DNA of 64,000 nt from Henningerozyma blattae CBS 6284 (taxonomy: Eukaryota; Ascomycota; Saccharomycetes; Saccharomycetales; Saccharomycetaceae): the NCBI RefSeq assembly GCF_000315915.1, contig NC_020191.1, forward strand, positions 248,001 to 312,000, written 5' to 3'. Under the pieces are notes generated by a model. It had not been told where the DNA came from and did no database searches. It saw nothing but the letters and a program-made list of their open reading frames with translations. Position 1 is the stretch's first letter, and the number at the start of each line of letters is the position of its first letter. Shown piece by piece: positions 1 to 10,296 of this stretch. The translations under genes and the position numbers were made by a program.

Positions 1-195
1 ATAATCATTATTTCTTCTTACATTGTAATGGGAGCTGTTCAAATCTTGGATCTATTTTTCCAACCACCTACAAATTATCCAGATTTATGGATTATTTTGA
101 ATTGTACCGTTGGATTTGGTTGTTTCATGTTATTTTGGTTATGGAACAACTATAAAATTATCCAAATGAGAAATAAAACCTTAAATGATTTATAA
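1..195 (+). CDS. C-terminal end of an unidentified membrane protein (partial)
   Basis: The open frame enters from the left edge and ends at a TAA at 193-195, giving the last 64 residues of a protein. It contains two hydrophobic stretches, roughly residues 1-17 and 28-47, separated by a short polar loop (FFQPPTNYPD), and ends in a short basic tail (NNYKIIQMRNKTLNDL). This suggests the last two membrane spans of a polytopic protein with a hydrophilic terminus. The loop and aromatic-rich last helix would fit a TLC-type protein, but that is a guess from general appearance. It converges on the PCM1 homologue to the right, 288 bases away. The start and most of the protein lie outside the window. 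Confidence 0.6.
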   Translation: MIIISSYIVMGAVQILDLFFQPPTNYPDLWIILNCTVGFGCFMLFWLWNNYKIIQMRNKTLNDL

Positions 196-483
196 TCTGA
201 TTTTATAGATATCTTTTTCACATCTAATATTTTCGTTACGATTTATTCGTACAAGTTTCTTTTTATTTCACACAACTCCTTTGCAATAGAAAATAAAAAA
301 AAATAGGGACAGAATATATAATAAAGTCATTTCTCATAATATTCCTAAGCTATTCATTCACTAAAAAGAACATTATTTATTGTATTATAAATTTAAAAAG
401 ATCACCAAATCAAACATTTAAATAACTGACTTTTTTTGTATATAGTGGGCTAGGAAACTACCCCATCCTTCATAAGGTTTAAG

Positions 484-2160
484 TTAATTAACACTTTCTG
501 CAGTAGCATCAAGAACTTCTTGGCAAAGTTTATTTACATCATCTGAAGCTTCTGCATAAACCCTGACAGCATCTTCAGTCCCACTAGCTCTAACAAATGA
601 TCTACCATTTTCATACTTTGCAACGATCTTATTAATTTTAGATTGTAATCCAGCTGGGGATGTTAATTTACGTTCTTGATCAGTAGTTTCAAAGACAGAT
701 CTATCTGGTACCACTAATTTTGCCAATTTGTTTGGTAAATCAGTATATTCCTTATTCCAAATCTGTGGAGTCCAGTTCAATATAGCGAGAACTGCCATCA
801 CACCCATCATATCTGAGATTGCATCGCCAACAGTTTGATTAATTAAAGCTGATAGTACTTTTAAAGTTTTCAACGCACGTAATTTAGGGGTGTTTTCAAT
901 TTGTGATTCAGCATTTATCTTTTGGTTAATGATTTTATAAAAATTTTCCGAGAAGATAATTGTACCATGACCGTTAGCTTCAAAATAAACACCAATATCA
1001 TATCTAGTGCAAGCTTCATGATGTAAATGTTTTACACCTGTCTTGGCACATGCGACTGGAATCTTCAAGTTTTGTTGTAGGTAGTTAGTAGAACTCCCAT
1101 TTGCATAAGCAGTTTGAACAACCCCTAATTTAATTTCGTTTTCATAATCAATGCCAGCTAATTTTAATTGCATTGAAATGAAATTAGCGAAAAGTGTCGA
1201 AATTTTATCACCATCTAAAAGATTAAAAGTGTTTGATTGTGGATCTTGATAATAGAAAACTACTCTATCAGCATCACCGTCAAATGAACAATGGATTACA
1301 TTTTTTGAACTTTCATTTATGATATCTGTAGTAATACCATTTGGTAATTTTTGGTTTGTCTTTACGTAATCTGCACCACAATTATTATTTAGGGATTCTG
1401 GACGTTTCCAGTTATTATTAATTAACCTAACCTTATAATTTGTTTTCCAATATTTTAATAAGTTTTCCATTTTTGGACCACCAATACCATTAGCAGAATC
1501 AATTATTAATGATTCGATTTTGTTTGATGTAGAAGATGAAGCATCATTATTTATAGAAATTAGTTGATCCCATGCATTGTTAAAATGATGATAATAATCA
1601 GTTTCCTTTGGTAAATCTTTTTCTAAATTATAAGCATTTGTTAAGAAATGTAATTGTGGAGTGGTCAATAATTCATAATCAACAATTTTAGCATCAAATA
1701 ATTTTAATGAACCTTCTTTTAAACATTCTAATAATGAAGTACTTGATTCCCTCGAATCACGACCGACAATTAAAGTTGGAACTTTGTTTGAATTCAATTC
1801 AATCAGTTTGGCATTAACAAATTGAACTAATTCATCAATTTTACCTTGAGAAGCTAAATTTGCTAGATCAGTAGCAATTGGTTCCCAATCTTGGCTTAGC
1901 ATACTCCCATTGGGTTCCACAATCTTAACCCCATTATCAACTGGAGGATTATGAGAAGCTGTAACCATTACACCTACAGCTTTACCATCATGAGACAATG
2001 AACGTAAACAAGCAACAAAGCCTGTAGTAAACATTACAGTATCTAGAATGGCGGCTTTATCACGAAACCCAGCTGTACCATAAGTATAGACATGGTTCTT
2101 AGTTTTACAAATTTTATGGAATAAATCAGTAGTCTTTGATAAATCTAGTTGGAATACCAT
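484..2160 (-). CDS. PCM1: Phosphoacetylglucosamine mutase
   Basis: This 558-residue protein belongs to the alpha-D-phosphohexomutase superfamily and corresponds to S. cerevisiae Pcm1/Agm1 (557 residues). It interconverts GlcNAc-6-phosphate and GlcNAc-1-phosphate on the cytosolic route to UDP-GlcNAc, which feeds chitin, N-glycans and GPI anchors. The catalytic phosphoserine loop TASHNP is at Ser69. The metal-binding loop DGDADR lies near residue 290, the sugar-binding segment EANGHG near 390, and the phosphate-binding loop RASGTEDAVR near 530, so all four domains are present. The ATG at 2158-2160 gives the expected N-terminus and length. The gene diverges from SOM1, as the pair does in S. cerevisiae (YEL058W and YEL059C-A). 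No truncation or missing residue is seen. Confidence 0.96.
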   Translation of the reverse strand: MVFQLDLSKTTDLFHKICKTKNHVYTYGTAGFRDKAAILDTVMFTTGFVACLRSLSHDGKAVGVMVTASHNPPVDNGVKIVEPNGSMLSQDWEPIATDLANLASQGKIDELVQFVNAKLIELNSNKVPTLIVGRDSRESSTSLLECLKEGSLKLFDAKIVDYELLTTPQLHFLTNAYNLEKDLPKETDYYHHFNNAWDQLISINNDASSSTSNKIESLIIDSANGIGGPKMENLLKYWKTNYKVRLINNNWKRPESLNNNCGADYVKTNQKLPNGITTDIINESSKNVIHCSFDGDADRVVFYYQDPQSNTFNLLDGDKISTLFANFISMQLKLAGIDYENEIKLGVVQTAYANGSSTNYLQQNLKIPVACAKTGVKHLHHEACTRYDIGVYFEANGHGTIIFSENFYKIINQKINAESQIENTPKLRALKTLKVLSALINQTVGDAISDMMGVMAVLAILNWTPQIWNKEYTDLPNKLAKLVVPDRSVFETTDQERKLTSPAGLQSKINKIVAKYENGRSFVRASGTEDAVRVYAEASDDVNKLCQEVLDATAESVN

Positions 2161-2589
2161 TTTTTGAGTAGAATTTAATGCATACTGTTTTACGAAAGTT
2201 AAGAGATGAATAATAACGAATTAAAGTATTAACAATCTAATTATTTAAATAATGAATCAATAGTGAAAAAATATTTTTATTTAGTATTATTCTTTTCTTA
2301 GAAAAAACATTCGGCTTTTATTAAATTCCCTAATTTAGTAGTTTCCTGTTCTAGAATTTTCTTCAAATTATGTTTATATTTATGAAAAGAAATTAGAATT
2401 TTAATAAAAAGCATTTTTTTGATAAATTTATTTTTTATATAAGTTGGTAAATAAATATAAAAACAGGAATTATATACTATACGTATATAATGATGTTTCT
2501 ATATAATCTACTGTTTAGAAATATTAAGATAGATAATTTTCAAGGTTACTAATTAGAAATTAGTAGAAACGAAATTAAGGGTACAAAAT

Positions 2590-2935
2590 TGTCAGAGCTG
2601 TGGAATTATGTGTCATAAGTCGTGGGTTTGTGTTAACGGCTAATAAAGTATGAATTTAGTCGTAATTGTGGCTTTATACAACAACTAATAACAACTTAAT
2701 ATAATAAATAATCCAACATGCCTTAAGCATACGTGGCCTCACTACTAAAAATACCCAAGTAGTGATATTAAGAAGGTATTAGGATGTGATAGGTTCTATT
2801 TTAATATCAGACCATCAATTCGTTGATGGTGGACCTGTCCATTTTTTGGAGTATAAATTACCACAAAAATATCCCAAAAGTTTATAACTGTTCATTGCAT
2901 ATCCTGTATATATTATATATTCCCTTTCGAAAGAA
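2590..2935 (+). repeat. LTR-like repeat, family 3, copy A
   Basis: The segment starts TGTCAGAGCT and matches, in inverted orientation and by eye at roughly three bases in four, a segment at 50430-50735. Shared landmarks in order are TGTCAGAGCT, TAATTGTGGCTTTATA, ATAATCCAACATG, TTAAGCATACG, CTGTCCATT and GTATAAATTACCAC. The TG start and the TATAAA-like motif near the end suggest a decayed solo LTR. Its right boundary and any target-site duplication could not be found. Confidence 0.55.
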
Positions 2936-3024
2936 GCAAGGAGATTTTTTATAATAATAACAATAATACTAAAGTGTTCGCAAAAGATTCACACATCTAA
3001 AGCATAAGTATCGGAACCTTATGT

Positions 3025-3110
3025 TATGATATGCTCTTATAAATGTCTTCCTAGCTAAATACGTATATAATATTGAGCGTAAAATATTACATGCTAAGTG
3101 ATATTTCACA
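3025..3110. repeat. Fragmentary repeat, family 4
   Basis: Two blocks here, around TCTTATAAATGTC and around TTGAGCGTAAAATATTAC, recur at 51781-51926. The first block has the same orientation in both places and the second is inverted. The locus is probably a mosaic of two broken copies rather than one element. Confidence 0.4.
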
Positions 3111-3280
3111 CTCACCAGTATGGTACTACACGACTATCAACATTTCTACAATCTGTATCTTGTGAAAATAATTTACTCAATAGAATTGGCATAACCTGTA
3201 TTGACAGATACTTATTTATTTATTTTATAATATGTGACACTTGAATTCTACAATTTATAATTTCCGGACTAATAAGCGGA

Positions 3281-3306
3281 AGAAAGAAAGAAAGAAAGAA
3301 AGAAAA
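3281..3306. repeat. AAAG microsatellite
   Basis: A short run of about six AAAG units lies about 120 bp upstream of the SOM1 start, on the purine strand of the promoter. Confidence 0.8.
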
Positions 3307-3427
3307 GATAACCTTTAAATGATTGGATGAATTTTCAAGGATCAGTTACGAACAAAAAATACGACTTACAAATTCAAAGTTATGCCTACAACACATTGAA
3401 ATCCATCATCGTATTGTATTATTACCA

Positions 3428-3664
3428 ATGGCTCCTCCAGTAACAATTCAAACTAAAGAAGAATTAGACATTTTAGAAAAAGTAAATCGCAAGAACCGTA
3501 AAGACGATACGAAGAAATCAGCTAAACCCAAGAAATATTCAATTACTCAGTATGAATGTTTCGATAATGATAAAGGACAAATAGAGTGCTTTCCATTTAA
3601 AAGAATATTTCAACAAGTCGGTGAATACCGTAGAGAAATTACTGATGAAACTACGAATATGTAA
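3428..3664 (+). CDS. SOM1: Som1, subunit of the mitochondrial inner membrane peptidase
   Basis: This small 78-residue protein starts MAPPVTI, which matches the MAPPTTI start of S. cerevisiae Som1 (74 residues). It shares the central YECFD...ECFPFKR(I/L)F segment and the terminal (V/I)TD-T-TN motif. Som1 binds the Imp1/Imp2 inner membrane peptidase and is needed for Imp1 cleavage of some substrates in the intermembrane space. Cysteines sit in YECF and ECFPF, as in the family. An upstream in-frame ATG at 3323 would add 35 residues with no counterpart in the family, so the ATG at 3428 is chosen. The gene lies between PCM1 and FUM1 and is transcribed towards FUM1. The match is short but spread over the whole protein. 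Confidence 0.88.
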   Translation: MAPPVTIQTKEELDILEKVNRKNRKDDTKKSAKPKKYSITQYECFDNDKGQIECFPFKRIFQQVGEYRREITDETTNM

Positions 3665-4069
3665 ATTGCACAGATTAAACCTTTGATACAGTTTTACACA
3701 CAGTTAAAACTTATGAACGCTCATTACTTTAGTGTTTAAAAGCACAGGATTTTTTACCTTTAATAATTAAGGACTATCGATCTTTATTTTCTTTTTATTA
3801 TTATAAGCCGTTTCCGGAATTATCATATATTTACGCATTTCTTTTCTGCTATTTTTTCATAATTTGAGTAATAATTTGGAATTGACAAATTAAACATTCC
3901 TTGTCTGCTCTTTTTTTTTCGTCTAAGAGAGAGCTGGAGAGAGTTCGAATCAATGTTACAACTTAATATTAAGGCATCAATACAAGCTTTATTTAGAATA
4001 AAACATTTGTTAATCTTCAAATATCATATCAATTGATTAACAAATTTAAGAATCAGACAGCTATAAATA
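3665..4069. other. SOM1-FUM1 intergenic region
   Basis: 405 bases holding the SOM1 3' flank and the FUM1 promoter and leader. A TAA lies in frame at 4064-4066, directly before the FUM1 ATG, so no coding sequence for a presequence can be hidden here. A GTTCGAATC motif near 3944 resembles a Pol III B box but has no tRNA around it. Confidence 0.6.
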
Positions 4070-5467
4070 ATGCCAGAAACTAGAATTGAAGTAGATGGGT
4101 TTGGGGAATTAGAAGTCCCTGCTAATAAATATTGGGGTGCTCAAACTCAAAGAGCTTTAAACAATTTCCATATTGGTGGGGAAAGAGAACGTATGCCTGA
4201 ACCACTAATCTTGGCTTATGGGATATTGAAAAAATCAGTTGCCATTGTTAATGAATCATTAGGAACTTTGGATCCCAAGATTTCCAAAGCTATCCAAGAA
4301 GCTGCCGATGAAGTCGCAAAGGGCTCATTGAATGAACATTTCCCATTAGTAGTTTTCCAAACCGGTTCTGGTACTCAAACTAATATGAATGTCAATGAGG
4401 TTATTTCAAACAGGGCAATTGAAATATTAGGTGGCCAACTGGGTTCAAAGACTGTCCATCCTAATAATCACGTTAACCAATCTCAATCTACAAACGATTC
4501 TTTCCCTACTGCTATGCATATTTCTGCTGTCCGTGAAGTTGTATTCAAATTGCTTCCAGAATTAGAAAAATTAAGAGATGCCTTGAAGGATAAATCTATT
4601 GAATTCAATAAAATTGTTAAAATTGGTAGAACTCATCTTCAAGATGCTACTCCATTAACTTTAGGCCAAGAATTCTCTGGGTATGTGCAACAAGTGGAAA
4701 ATGGTATTACACGTGTCCAAAATTCTTTAACTAATTTGAAATTTATTGCTCAAGGTGGTACCGCTGTAGGTACTGGGATAAATACTAAAAAAGACTTCGA
4801 CATTCTTGTTGCCAAGCAGATTTCTTTGGAGACTGGTATTGAATTTAAAACAGCTCCAAACAAATTCGAGGCACTAGCATCTCATGATGCTATTGTGGAA
4901 TGTAGTGGTGCTTTAAACACTTTGGCTTGTTCTTTATTTAAAATTTCTCAAGATATTAGATTCTTAGGTTCAGGTCCAAGATGTGGTTATGGTGAATTAT
5001 CCTTACCTGAAAATGAACCAGGTTCCTCTATCATGCCTGGTAAGGTCAATCCAACTCAAAATGAAGCCATGTGCCAAGCTTGTATTCAAGTCATGGGTAA
5101 TAATAGTGCTATCACTTTCGCAGGTGCATCAGGTCAATTTGAATTAAATACTTATAAACCTTTAATGATTTCCAATCTATTGAATTCTATTAGATTATTA
5201 ACTGATTCTTGTAACTCTTTCCGTATTCATTGTATTGTTGGAATTAGGGCAAATGAAGATAAAATTAATAAACTTTTAAACGAATCGTTAATGTTGGTAA
5301 CTGCCTTGAATCCAAAGATTGGTTATGATGCGGCTACTGCGATTGCCAAAGATGCTCATAAAAATGGATTAACTTTAAAAGAAGCTGCATTGAAATCTAA
5401 ATTACTAACAGCTGAACAATTCGATGAATGGATCGTACCAGAAAGTATGGTTCATCCAAGCGAATAA
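4070..5467 (+). CDS. FUM1: Fumarate hydratase (class II), no presequence visible
   Basis: This 465-residue class II fumarase interconverts fumarate and malate. It is very close to S. cerevisiae Fum1 over its whole mature length, from [15 protein letters not shown] near residue 20 to the C-terminal FDEWIVPE. It carries the substrate-site stretch [18 protein letters not shown] near residue 140 and the signature loop [15 protein letters not shown] near residue 325. S. cerevisiae Fum1 has 488 residues and begins with a mitochondrial targeting sequence of about two dozen residues. Here the ATG gives [13 protein letters not shown] and the codon two before it is TAA, so no targeting sequence is encoded and no upstream exon can be joined. 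The protein should therefore be cytosolic unless it carries an internal signal. Confidence 0.96.
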   Translation: MPETRIEVDGFGELEVPANKYWGAQTQRALNNFHIGGERERMPEPLILAYGILKKSVAIVNESLGTLDPKISKAIQEAADEVAKGSLNEHFPLVVFQTGSGTQTNMNVNEVISNRAIEILGGQLGSKTVHPNNHVNQSQSTNDSFPTAMHISAVREVVFKLLPELEKLRDALKDKSIEFNKIVKIGRTHLQDATPLTLGQEFSGYVQQVENGITRVQNSLTNLKFIAQGGTAVGTGINTKKDFDILVAKQISLETGIEFKTAPNKFEALASHDAIVECSGALNTLACSLFKISQDIRFLGSGPRCGYGELSLPENEPGSSIMPGKVNPTQNEAMCQACIQVMGNNSAITFAGASGQFELNTYKPLMISNLLNSIRLLTDSCNSFRIHCIVGIRANEDKINKLLNESLMLVTALNPKIGYDAATAIAKDAHKNGLTLKEAALKSKLLTAEQFDEWIVPESMVHPSE

Positions 5468-5689
5468 ATTTATTATTATTAAATAATACTATCTTAAAAA
5501 TTACTATCGCACCGCTACGTAACTTCCATTACCTTTTACATTTCAATCATTAAATTCATATTCTTATATAATAATAAGTAACCTTATAGTTCTGTATATT
5601 TGTATGTTTTATAATTGGGTGTATTCCATTACTATTATATATCTATGCATTTCTATTTAAGGATTATTTATAATTGGGTACACTTATAT

Positions 5690-7822
5690 TTAGCAATTAA
5701 TAATTACGTAATCTCCAATTTCACTTAGTAACTCTTCTACTTCTTTTCTTGGTTTTTGAAGTTTAATACATATTTTGTCCATATTATCAGCTTCTCTTAA
5801 AGATTCTAAAAGTAATCTACGAATATGATTTTTTTCCTGCTGCTGAGCAATTATATCTTTGCTACTATCTAAAATAGGGTTCATATGATCTAAATTATTT
5901 TGTGTAGTATCTGAATCTCTAGATAAATTAAAAGAAACTTTGTTACCGGTATTACTGCTACCATAACCTACAATATTGCTACCATTTGAAAAATCTCTAA
6001 AAGTGTCCTCTTTTCTTTTAACAATCGGACTTCTTGGGGTATCATCAAATTTGGCTAGTTTTCGATGAATATCTGACAAAACCTTATCAGCAATTCCAGA
6101 ATTCAATATTTGACGTTTAGGTGGGGGGGAAAACAAATGCTCTGATGCATCTCTCGAACTATTATGCTTTACAGTTGTTGTCTCACTATGATCATCTCCA
6201 TTGATAAATAATTTATTAACATCAAATGATGGCTTTATTCCACAACTACCACTATTATTAATTTCATCATCTTTTAGGTCATGTATATCGCTATCTGTAA
6301 TACTGTTAAGGAAACGAATATTTGCAGTAGATGCAGTTCCATTTTTATCATCCCCATTACTGTGATATGGATTTGAAGATTGAGAAGTGGTTAAACTTGA
6401 TAAAATATCAAATATGCCCGCATTTTTCATAATTGGTATAGCATAACATCTATATAATAAGCCTCGCACAAGACCAAACGTAATAAAACGTCGAATATCA
6501 ATTTTATTGAAATGAATTAAACTGTAATGTTCATTGTACCAATCATGTAACACTGTTCCTTGGGAAAGTGATCGATATAGATCAAATAAACATGATTTAG
6601 TAGGCAAATAATTTGATGTTCGCTCATTCCCACTCGAAATACCACTGGATAAACTACTTTGTGAATTTCTTGGCTTATAATACATTGGCCACCTTAGTCG
6701 ATCATCATTCTCCAAAATTTCATTATTTGGATATATTGCAGATCCAGAGTTAGAATATTCATCCAAATCAGTGTTAATTGATTTCTCTAGAGGGAGTTTT
6801 CCAAAATTTGAATTTTTTGGTAAACATACGTAGGTTTGACAATCAGTAGCTAAATTAATATCAGTTAAAAAATCGCGTAATCGACTTGTTGGAGCATATA
6901 TATTTGTAAATTGGAAAATATCAGACAAAATGACTAATTGATAGTAAACTAAATGACGGATACATTCAACCACAAAATCAACATCACTATTACTTAATGC
7001 TGCAATTCTTGATATGCTATTTATACTATCAATAAAAGGAACAATTTTTAGCATTGTTGGATCCCAGTTAACATCCATCACATGGCTCAAATCTACCATA
7101 GCAACTGGGACATCCTCATATGATATTGAGATAGAAGGAGGTACCATTGAAGGGAAAATTTTAATATCTACAGAATTTCCTTCATCAATTGGTATTAAAC
7201 ACTCAGAATAATTATTCAAATCTTGAAATATTCTCATAATCAAATCTTGAACAGAGAAATTGGACCCAGATTCGTTATCAGGATACTCAGATAGTGATAA
7301 ATCTGTAGGTCGTTTAGAAAATGAAAATCTTTTGCGAGAAAATCCTAAAATGGAAGTATTCTTATCTTGGTGCATTATGCTATCTTGCTCTGATGATAAT
7401 AATGAATGAGAGTTATCAAAATAGACACTGTCGTTTTCAGCTCTAGATAATAACTGATTTTGTTCCTCAAGTACTCGAAACATCTTTCCAAGCCTTGCTA
7501 TGATAGGCTCATATGGGGAAGTCTCACAGTTAATTGGAAAGACAAATACGAAATTGAAACTGAAAAAGTTTCTTGCATATAAGGAGGAATTAATAGTAAC
7601 CGGATAACTTACCAATCTATAATCGCCATATTTTAGAGTAAGTAGTTTATGACATAACTGTGGTTTAGGGATGATATAATTCTTTATGGTATCAAAGTTA
7701 ATATTATATGTTTGAAGATTGCCGGGTGGAAATTCATATCTTACTTTGGTACCCTCTGTTGGGTGAAAAATCGAATAAAAAACAGTATGGATAGGAACAA
7801 ACCCTTCAAAATGATCAATCAT
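5690..7822 (-). CDS. NPR2: Npr2, GATOR1/SEACIT subunit
   Basis: This 710-residue protein is the homologue of S. cerevisiae Npr2 (615 residues). With Npr3 and Iml1 it forms SEACIT, which restrains TORC1 at the vacuole when amino acids or nitrogen are scarce. The N-terminus MIDHFEGFVPIHTVFYSIFHP is almost the family sequence, followed by YEFPP, NYIIPKPQLCHKL, YPVTINSSLYARNFFSFNFVFVFP and LGKMFRVLEEQNQLL, which build the longin-like domain. The middle and the part before the C-terminus hold long Ser/Asn-rich insertions that explain the extra length. The ATG at 7822 was chosen because it matches the family start. Upstream in-frame codons begin with GTG, not ATG. It diverges from MCM10 across 284 bp. 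Confidence 0.94.
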   Translation of the reverse strand: MIDHFEGFVPIHTVFYSIFHPTEGTKVRYEFPPGNLQTYNINFDTIKNYIIPKPQLCHKLLTLKYGDYRLVSYPVTINSSLYARNFFSFNFVFVFPINCETSPYEPIIARLGKMFRVLEEQNQLLSRAENDSVYFDNSHSLLSSEQDSIMHQDKNTSILGFSRKRFSFSKRPTDLSLSEYPDNESGSNFSVQDLIMRIFQDLNNYSECLIPIDEGNSVDIKIFPSMVPPSISISYEDVPVAMVDLSHVMDVNWDPTMLKIVPFIDSINSISRIAALSNSDVDFVVECIRHLVYYQLVILSDIFQFTNIYAPTSRLRDFLTDINLATDCQTYVCLPKNSNFGKLPLEKSINTDLDEYSNSGSAIYPNNEILENDDRLRWPMYYKPRNSQSSLSSGISSGNERTSNYLPTKSCLFDLYRSLSQGTVLHDWYNEHYSLIHFNKIDIRRFITFGLVRGLLYRCYAIPIMKNAGIFDILSSLTTSQSSNPYHSNGDDKNGTASTANIRFLNSITDSDIHDLKDDEINNSGSCGIKPSFDVNKLFINGDDHSETTTVKHNSSRDASEHLFSPPPKRQILNSGIADKVLSDIHRKLAKFDDTPRSPIVKRKEDTFRDFSNGSNIVGYGSSNTGNKVSFNLSRDSDTTQNNLDHMNPILDSSKDIIAQQQEKNHIRRLLLESLREADNMDKICIKLQKPRKEVEELLSEIGDYVIINC

Positions 7823-8106
7823 ATCTGTATTAAAATATATTTCCACCTATATGGTGAGAAAAGGCTGTTAGATTTTAGTTTTCTTAAGTGTGTTTGATAT
7901 TACTAAAGTCTAGATATCTTCCAAGGGTTTAAAATTATCCTAATATCTGATCGCGTGAAGTTTTAGCGATGAGTATCCATAAATAAAATACAAATATATA
8001 AAGTGTATTATGTAAAATGTAGAGAACGCAATAATGTGAAAATAAAGGTTAGTAATATTATAACGCTTATCATTATTCTAAATTACTGTGAGTTTCAAAA
8101 ACAGTT

Positions 8107-9891
8107 ATGAATGATCCTCGTGAAGTTTTTGAAAATGATTTGTTTGATAATATTTCACCAGATGAAGATGAGGAGTTAGAACTGCAAAAGCAAATAGAGC
8201 TGATAGAACGCCAGAAACGTGATCTTCAAGAAAGGCTGGAGTACAAAAGGAAAGTTAGTCGTGCTGTGGATCCAAATTTCATCTCGACAGAAGGAAATGT
8301 AGATGCTACGAGTGAGTCGAGAATCCAGGTCCCAGGTTCTCCAGAAAAGATAAAAAGAAAACATACACAGTTGGCTGCCACACCCGTTACTAAGAAAAAT
8401 ACAGGAATACAGGATAATCCTAATGAGCTCAAGCTGAAAAATCAAATAGAACCCGCAAGTGTTCCAGCAGGGTCTACAGCATATTTTATGAACAATTTTG
8501 CTTCTTCAAAAAAAGTTGAGGCTCAAAAGATTCAAGACTATGAGACCTTAATGAGTGCTAGAGTTCATTCATTTGGTAACTATACTAATTTACAAAAAGA
8601 AAGTCAAATAATAAATGTAGAGGAAAAGGAAAAATACTCAGGATTATGGATCAGTAGACGGTATTTGAAGGAAGAAACTATTGACCAACTTTTACAAGAT
8701 ATAAAAATTCTTCGACTGAATAAGTTGTTTGCTAAGATAAGGCCACCAAAATTTGAATCACCCCAATATTCCAATTGGGTCGCTGTCGGTGTTATTACAG
8801 AAAAGAGTGGCTTTAAGCTAACGTCATCAAACACTCCTAGGAAATATTTTAAATTTACCATTGGTGATTTCCAACAAAATATATCAATCTTTGTATTCAA
8901 TCGAGAAGCTATTGCCAAATATTATAACCTACGTGTTGGGGATATCATTTGTATACTAAATCCGGTCATTGCACCATGGAGACCATCTGAAGAAAATGGA
9001 TATATTAAATCATTTAATTTATCTATTCAAACCAAATATGATTGTATTATAGAGATCGGTAAAAGTCGAGATCTAGGCTGGTGCAACGTTCCTGTTAAGA
9101 GTAAGGGTGGAAAACCGTGTGGTACTCCAATTAATAAAACCAAAGATAAATGCTGTGAGTTTCATAGAGAAACTGAATTTAGAAATGCGGCTGCTAAAAG
9201 AATAGAATTAAATGGTTCATTTGCACTGGGTGCACCAACAAAAGCAGACACAAATCCATCATTATATAAGAAGAAGACCAATAACATATATTCAAAAAAT
9301 CAATTTAATGTTGTTCGAAGGAGAAATGCTCGTAAAGAAGGGGATTCTAAATTGCACAATAGTAATTTTAGAAGCACAAATATTGCTAAAGCCTTTTTTA
9401 ATGATGAATTTCAAAACCCGGATATTATTAGCAATTTAGATAGCAAACGACGTAAGTTAAAAGACGCAAAAAGAGATTCAGAACTAATTAAAGAACTAAA
9501 TAAGACATTAACTAAAGAGGATAATGTAAGCAAGAATTTAGAGGGAAAATCTAAGGAAGATGTAAAAGAAATGAGAAATATTACAGAAAATATTATGCAA
9601 ATTGGTATGCTAAAAAACATAGGTTACGACCCAACTCATGGTAAGATGAAATATTTAATGAAAAAGAGTAACGGAAAAGATCCTTCATATACAAGTAATA
9701 GAAGTAATGCAGTAAACGATTTATTACATTTTAAAAAAGATAAAGTTAATTTAAAGCCATTGAAAAGTGATTTACTTATGAAAAAAAGAAAAAGGGATGA
9801 AATTTGGAACGAATATTTTGGAGACCAATCCAAAAGTAATAGGGACATCATATTGAGTAGTGGTGATGATAGTGATTTAGAAATTGTCTAA
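8107..9891 (+). CDS. MCM10: Mcm10 replication initiation factor
   Basis: This 594-residue protein matches S. cerevisiae Mcm10 (571 residues), an essential nuclear factor that activates the CMG helicase and supports DNA polymerase alpha. The first 60 residues are acidic and then heptad-like, suggesting a coiled coil. The OB fold runs from about residue 215 (IRPPKFESPQYSNWVAVGVI) through the GDIICILNP strand. The zinc finger follows near residues 325-360, with Cys-x10-Cys, a Cys-Cys pair and His in GWCNVP...KPCGTP...KCCEFH. The C-terminal third is lysine-rich with nuclear-localisation-like clusters such as KKRKRDE and ends in an acidic SGDDSDLEIV tail. It runs head-to-tail into PCC1. Confidence 0.94.
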   Translation: MNDPREVFENDLFDNISPDEDEELELQKQIELIERQKRDLQERLEYKRKVSRAVDPNFISTEGNVDATSESRIQVPGSPEKIKRKHTQLAATPVTKKNTGIQDNPNELKLKNQIEPASVPAGSTAYFMNNFASSKKVEAQKIQDYETLMSARVHSFGNYTNLQKESQIINVEEKEKYSGLWISRRYLKEETIDQLLQDIKILRLNKLFAKIRPPKFESPQYSNWVAVGVITEKSGFKLTSSNTPRKYFKFTIGDFQQNISIFVFNREAIAKYYNLRVGDIICILNPVIAPWRPSEENGYIKSFNLSIQTKYDCIIEIGKSRDLGWCNVPVKSKGGKPCGTPINKTKDKCCEFHRETEFRNAAAKRIELNGSFALGAPTKADTNPSLYKKKTNNIYSKNQFNVVRRRNARKEGDSKLHNSNFRSTNIAKAFFNDEFQNPDIISNLDSKRRKLKDAKRDSELIKELNKTLTKEDNVSKNLEGKSKEDVKEMRNITENIMQIGMLKNIGYDPTHGKMKYLMKKSNGKDPSYTSNRSNAVNDLLHFKKDKVNLKPLKSDLLMKKRKRDEIWNEYFGDQSKSNRDIILSSGDDSDLEIV

Positions 9892-10296
9892 TGATAATAT
9901 TCAAAAATAATAAGATGTTAGGACTACTACGCTTACGATAGGTATTAGCCGCCTGCTTTTTTTAAATGATAAGACAAATTACGTTTAATATTGTGATTTA
10001 GTCAATGATTAATATAACTCTATAATACATATAATAATTGAAATTATAATCATTTACTGGCTTGTAAAAGCCTCTAAAAATTTCTAAAATTTTCTATACA
10101 ACAATGTTAAACAATTTCCAATTAGAATGGTGGTAAGAATTCGGACTTCCAAAAAACAGCGAGATGGTAATGAAATATTTTTACATTGAATTTGGAAATC
10201 ATTTGAAAAGAATGGAAAAAATAAATAAAATAAATAGTTTCTGTAGGGCGAAGAATAAACCAGCATAGGCACCACCATTACTTATATTTCAAGGTT
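9892..10296. other. MCM10-PCC1 intergenic region
   Basis: 405 bases of AT-rich sequence between two co-oriented genes, holding the MCM10 3' flank and the PCC1 promoter. No other gene or repeat is seen. Confidence 0.6.

Larger units (their letters stand above)
2161..3427. other. Intergenic region PCM1-SOM1 with old repeat fragments
   Basis: About 1.27 kb without a convincing gene. It carries a diverged LTR-like repeat at 2590-2935, further repeat pieces near 3025-3110 related to sequence at 51.8-51.9 kb, and an AAAG microsatellite just before SOM1. The promoters of both divergent genes must lie at its ends. Confidence 0.6.

Noticed and set aside
3935..3955. GTTCGAATC resembling a B box upstream of FUM1
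   Set aside because: No A box or tRNA fold around it.
7823..7846. N-terminal extension of NPR2 by eight codons
   Set aside because: It would begin at GTG, and the ATG at 7822 matches the family start.
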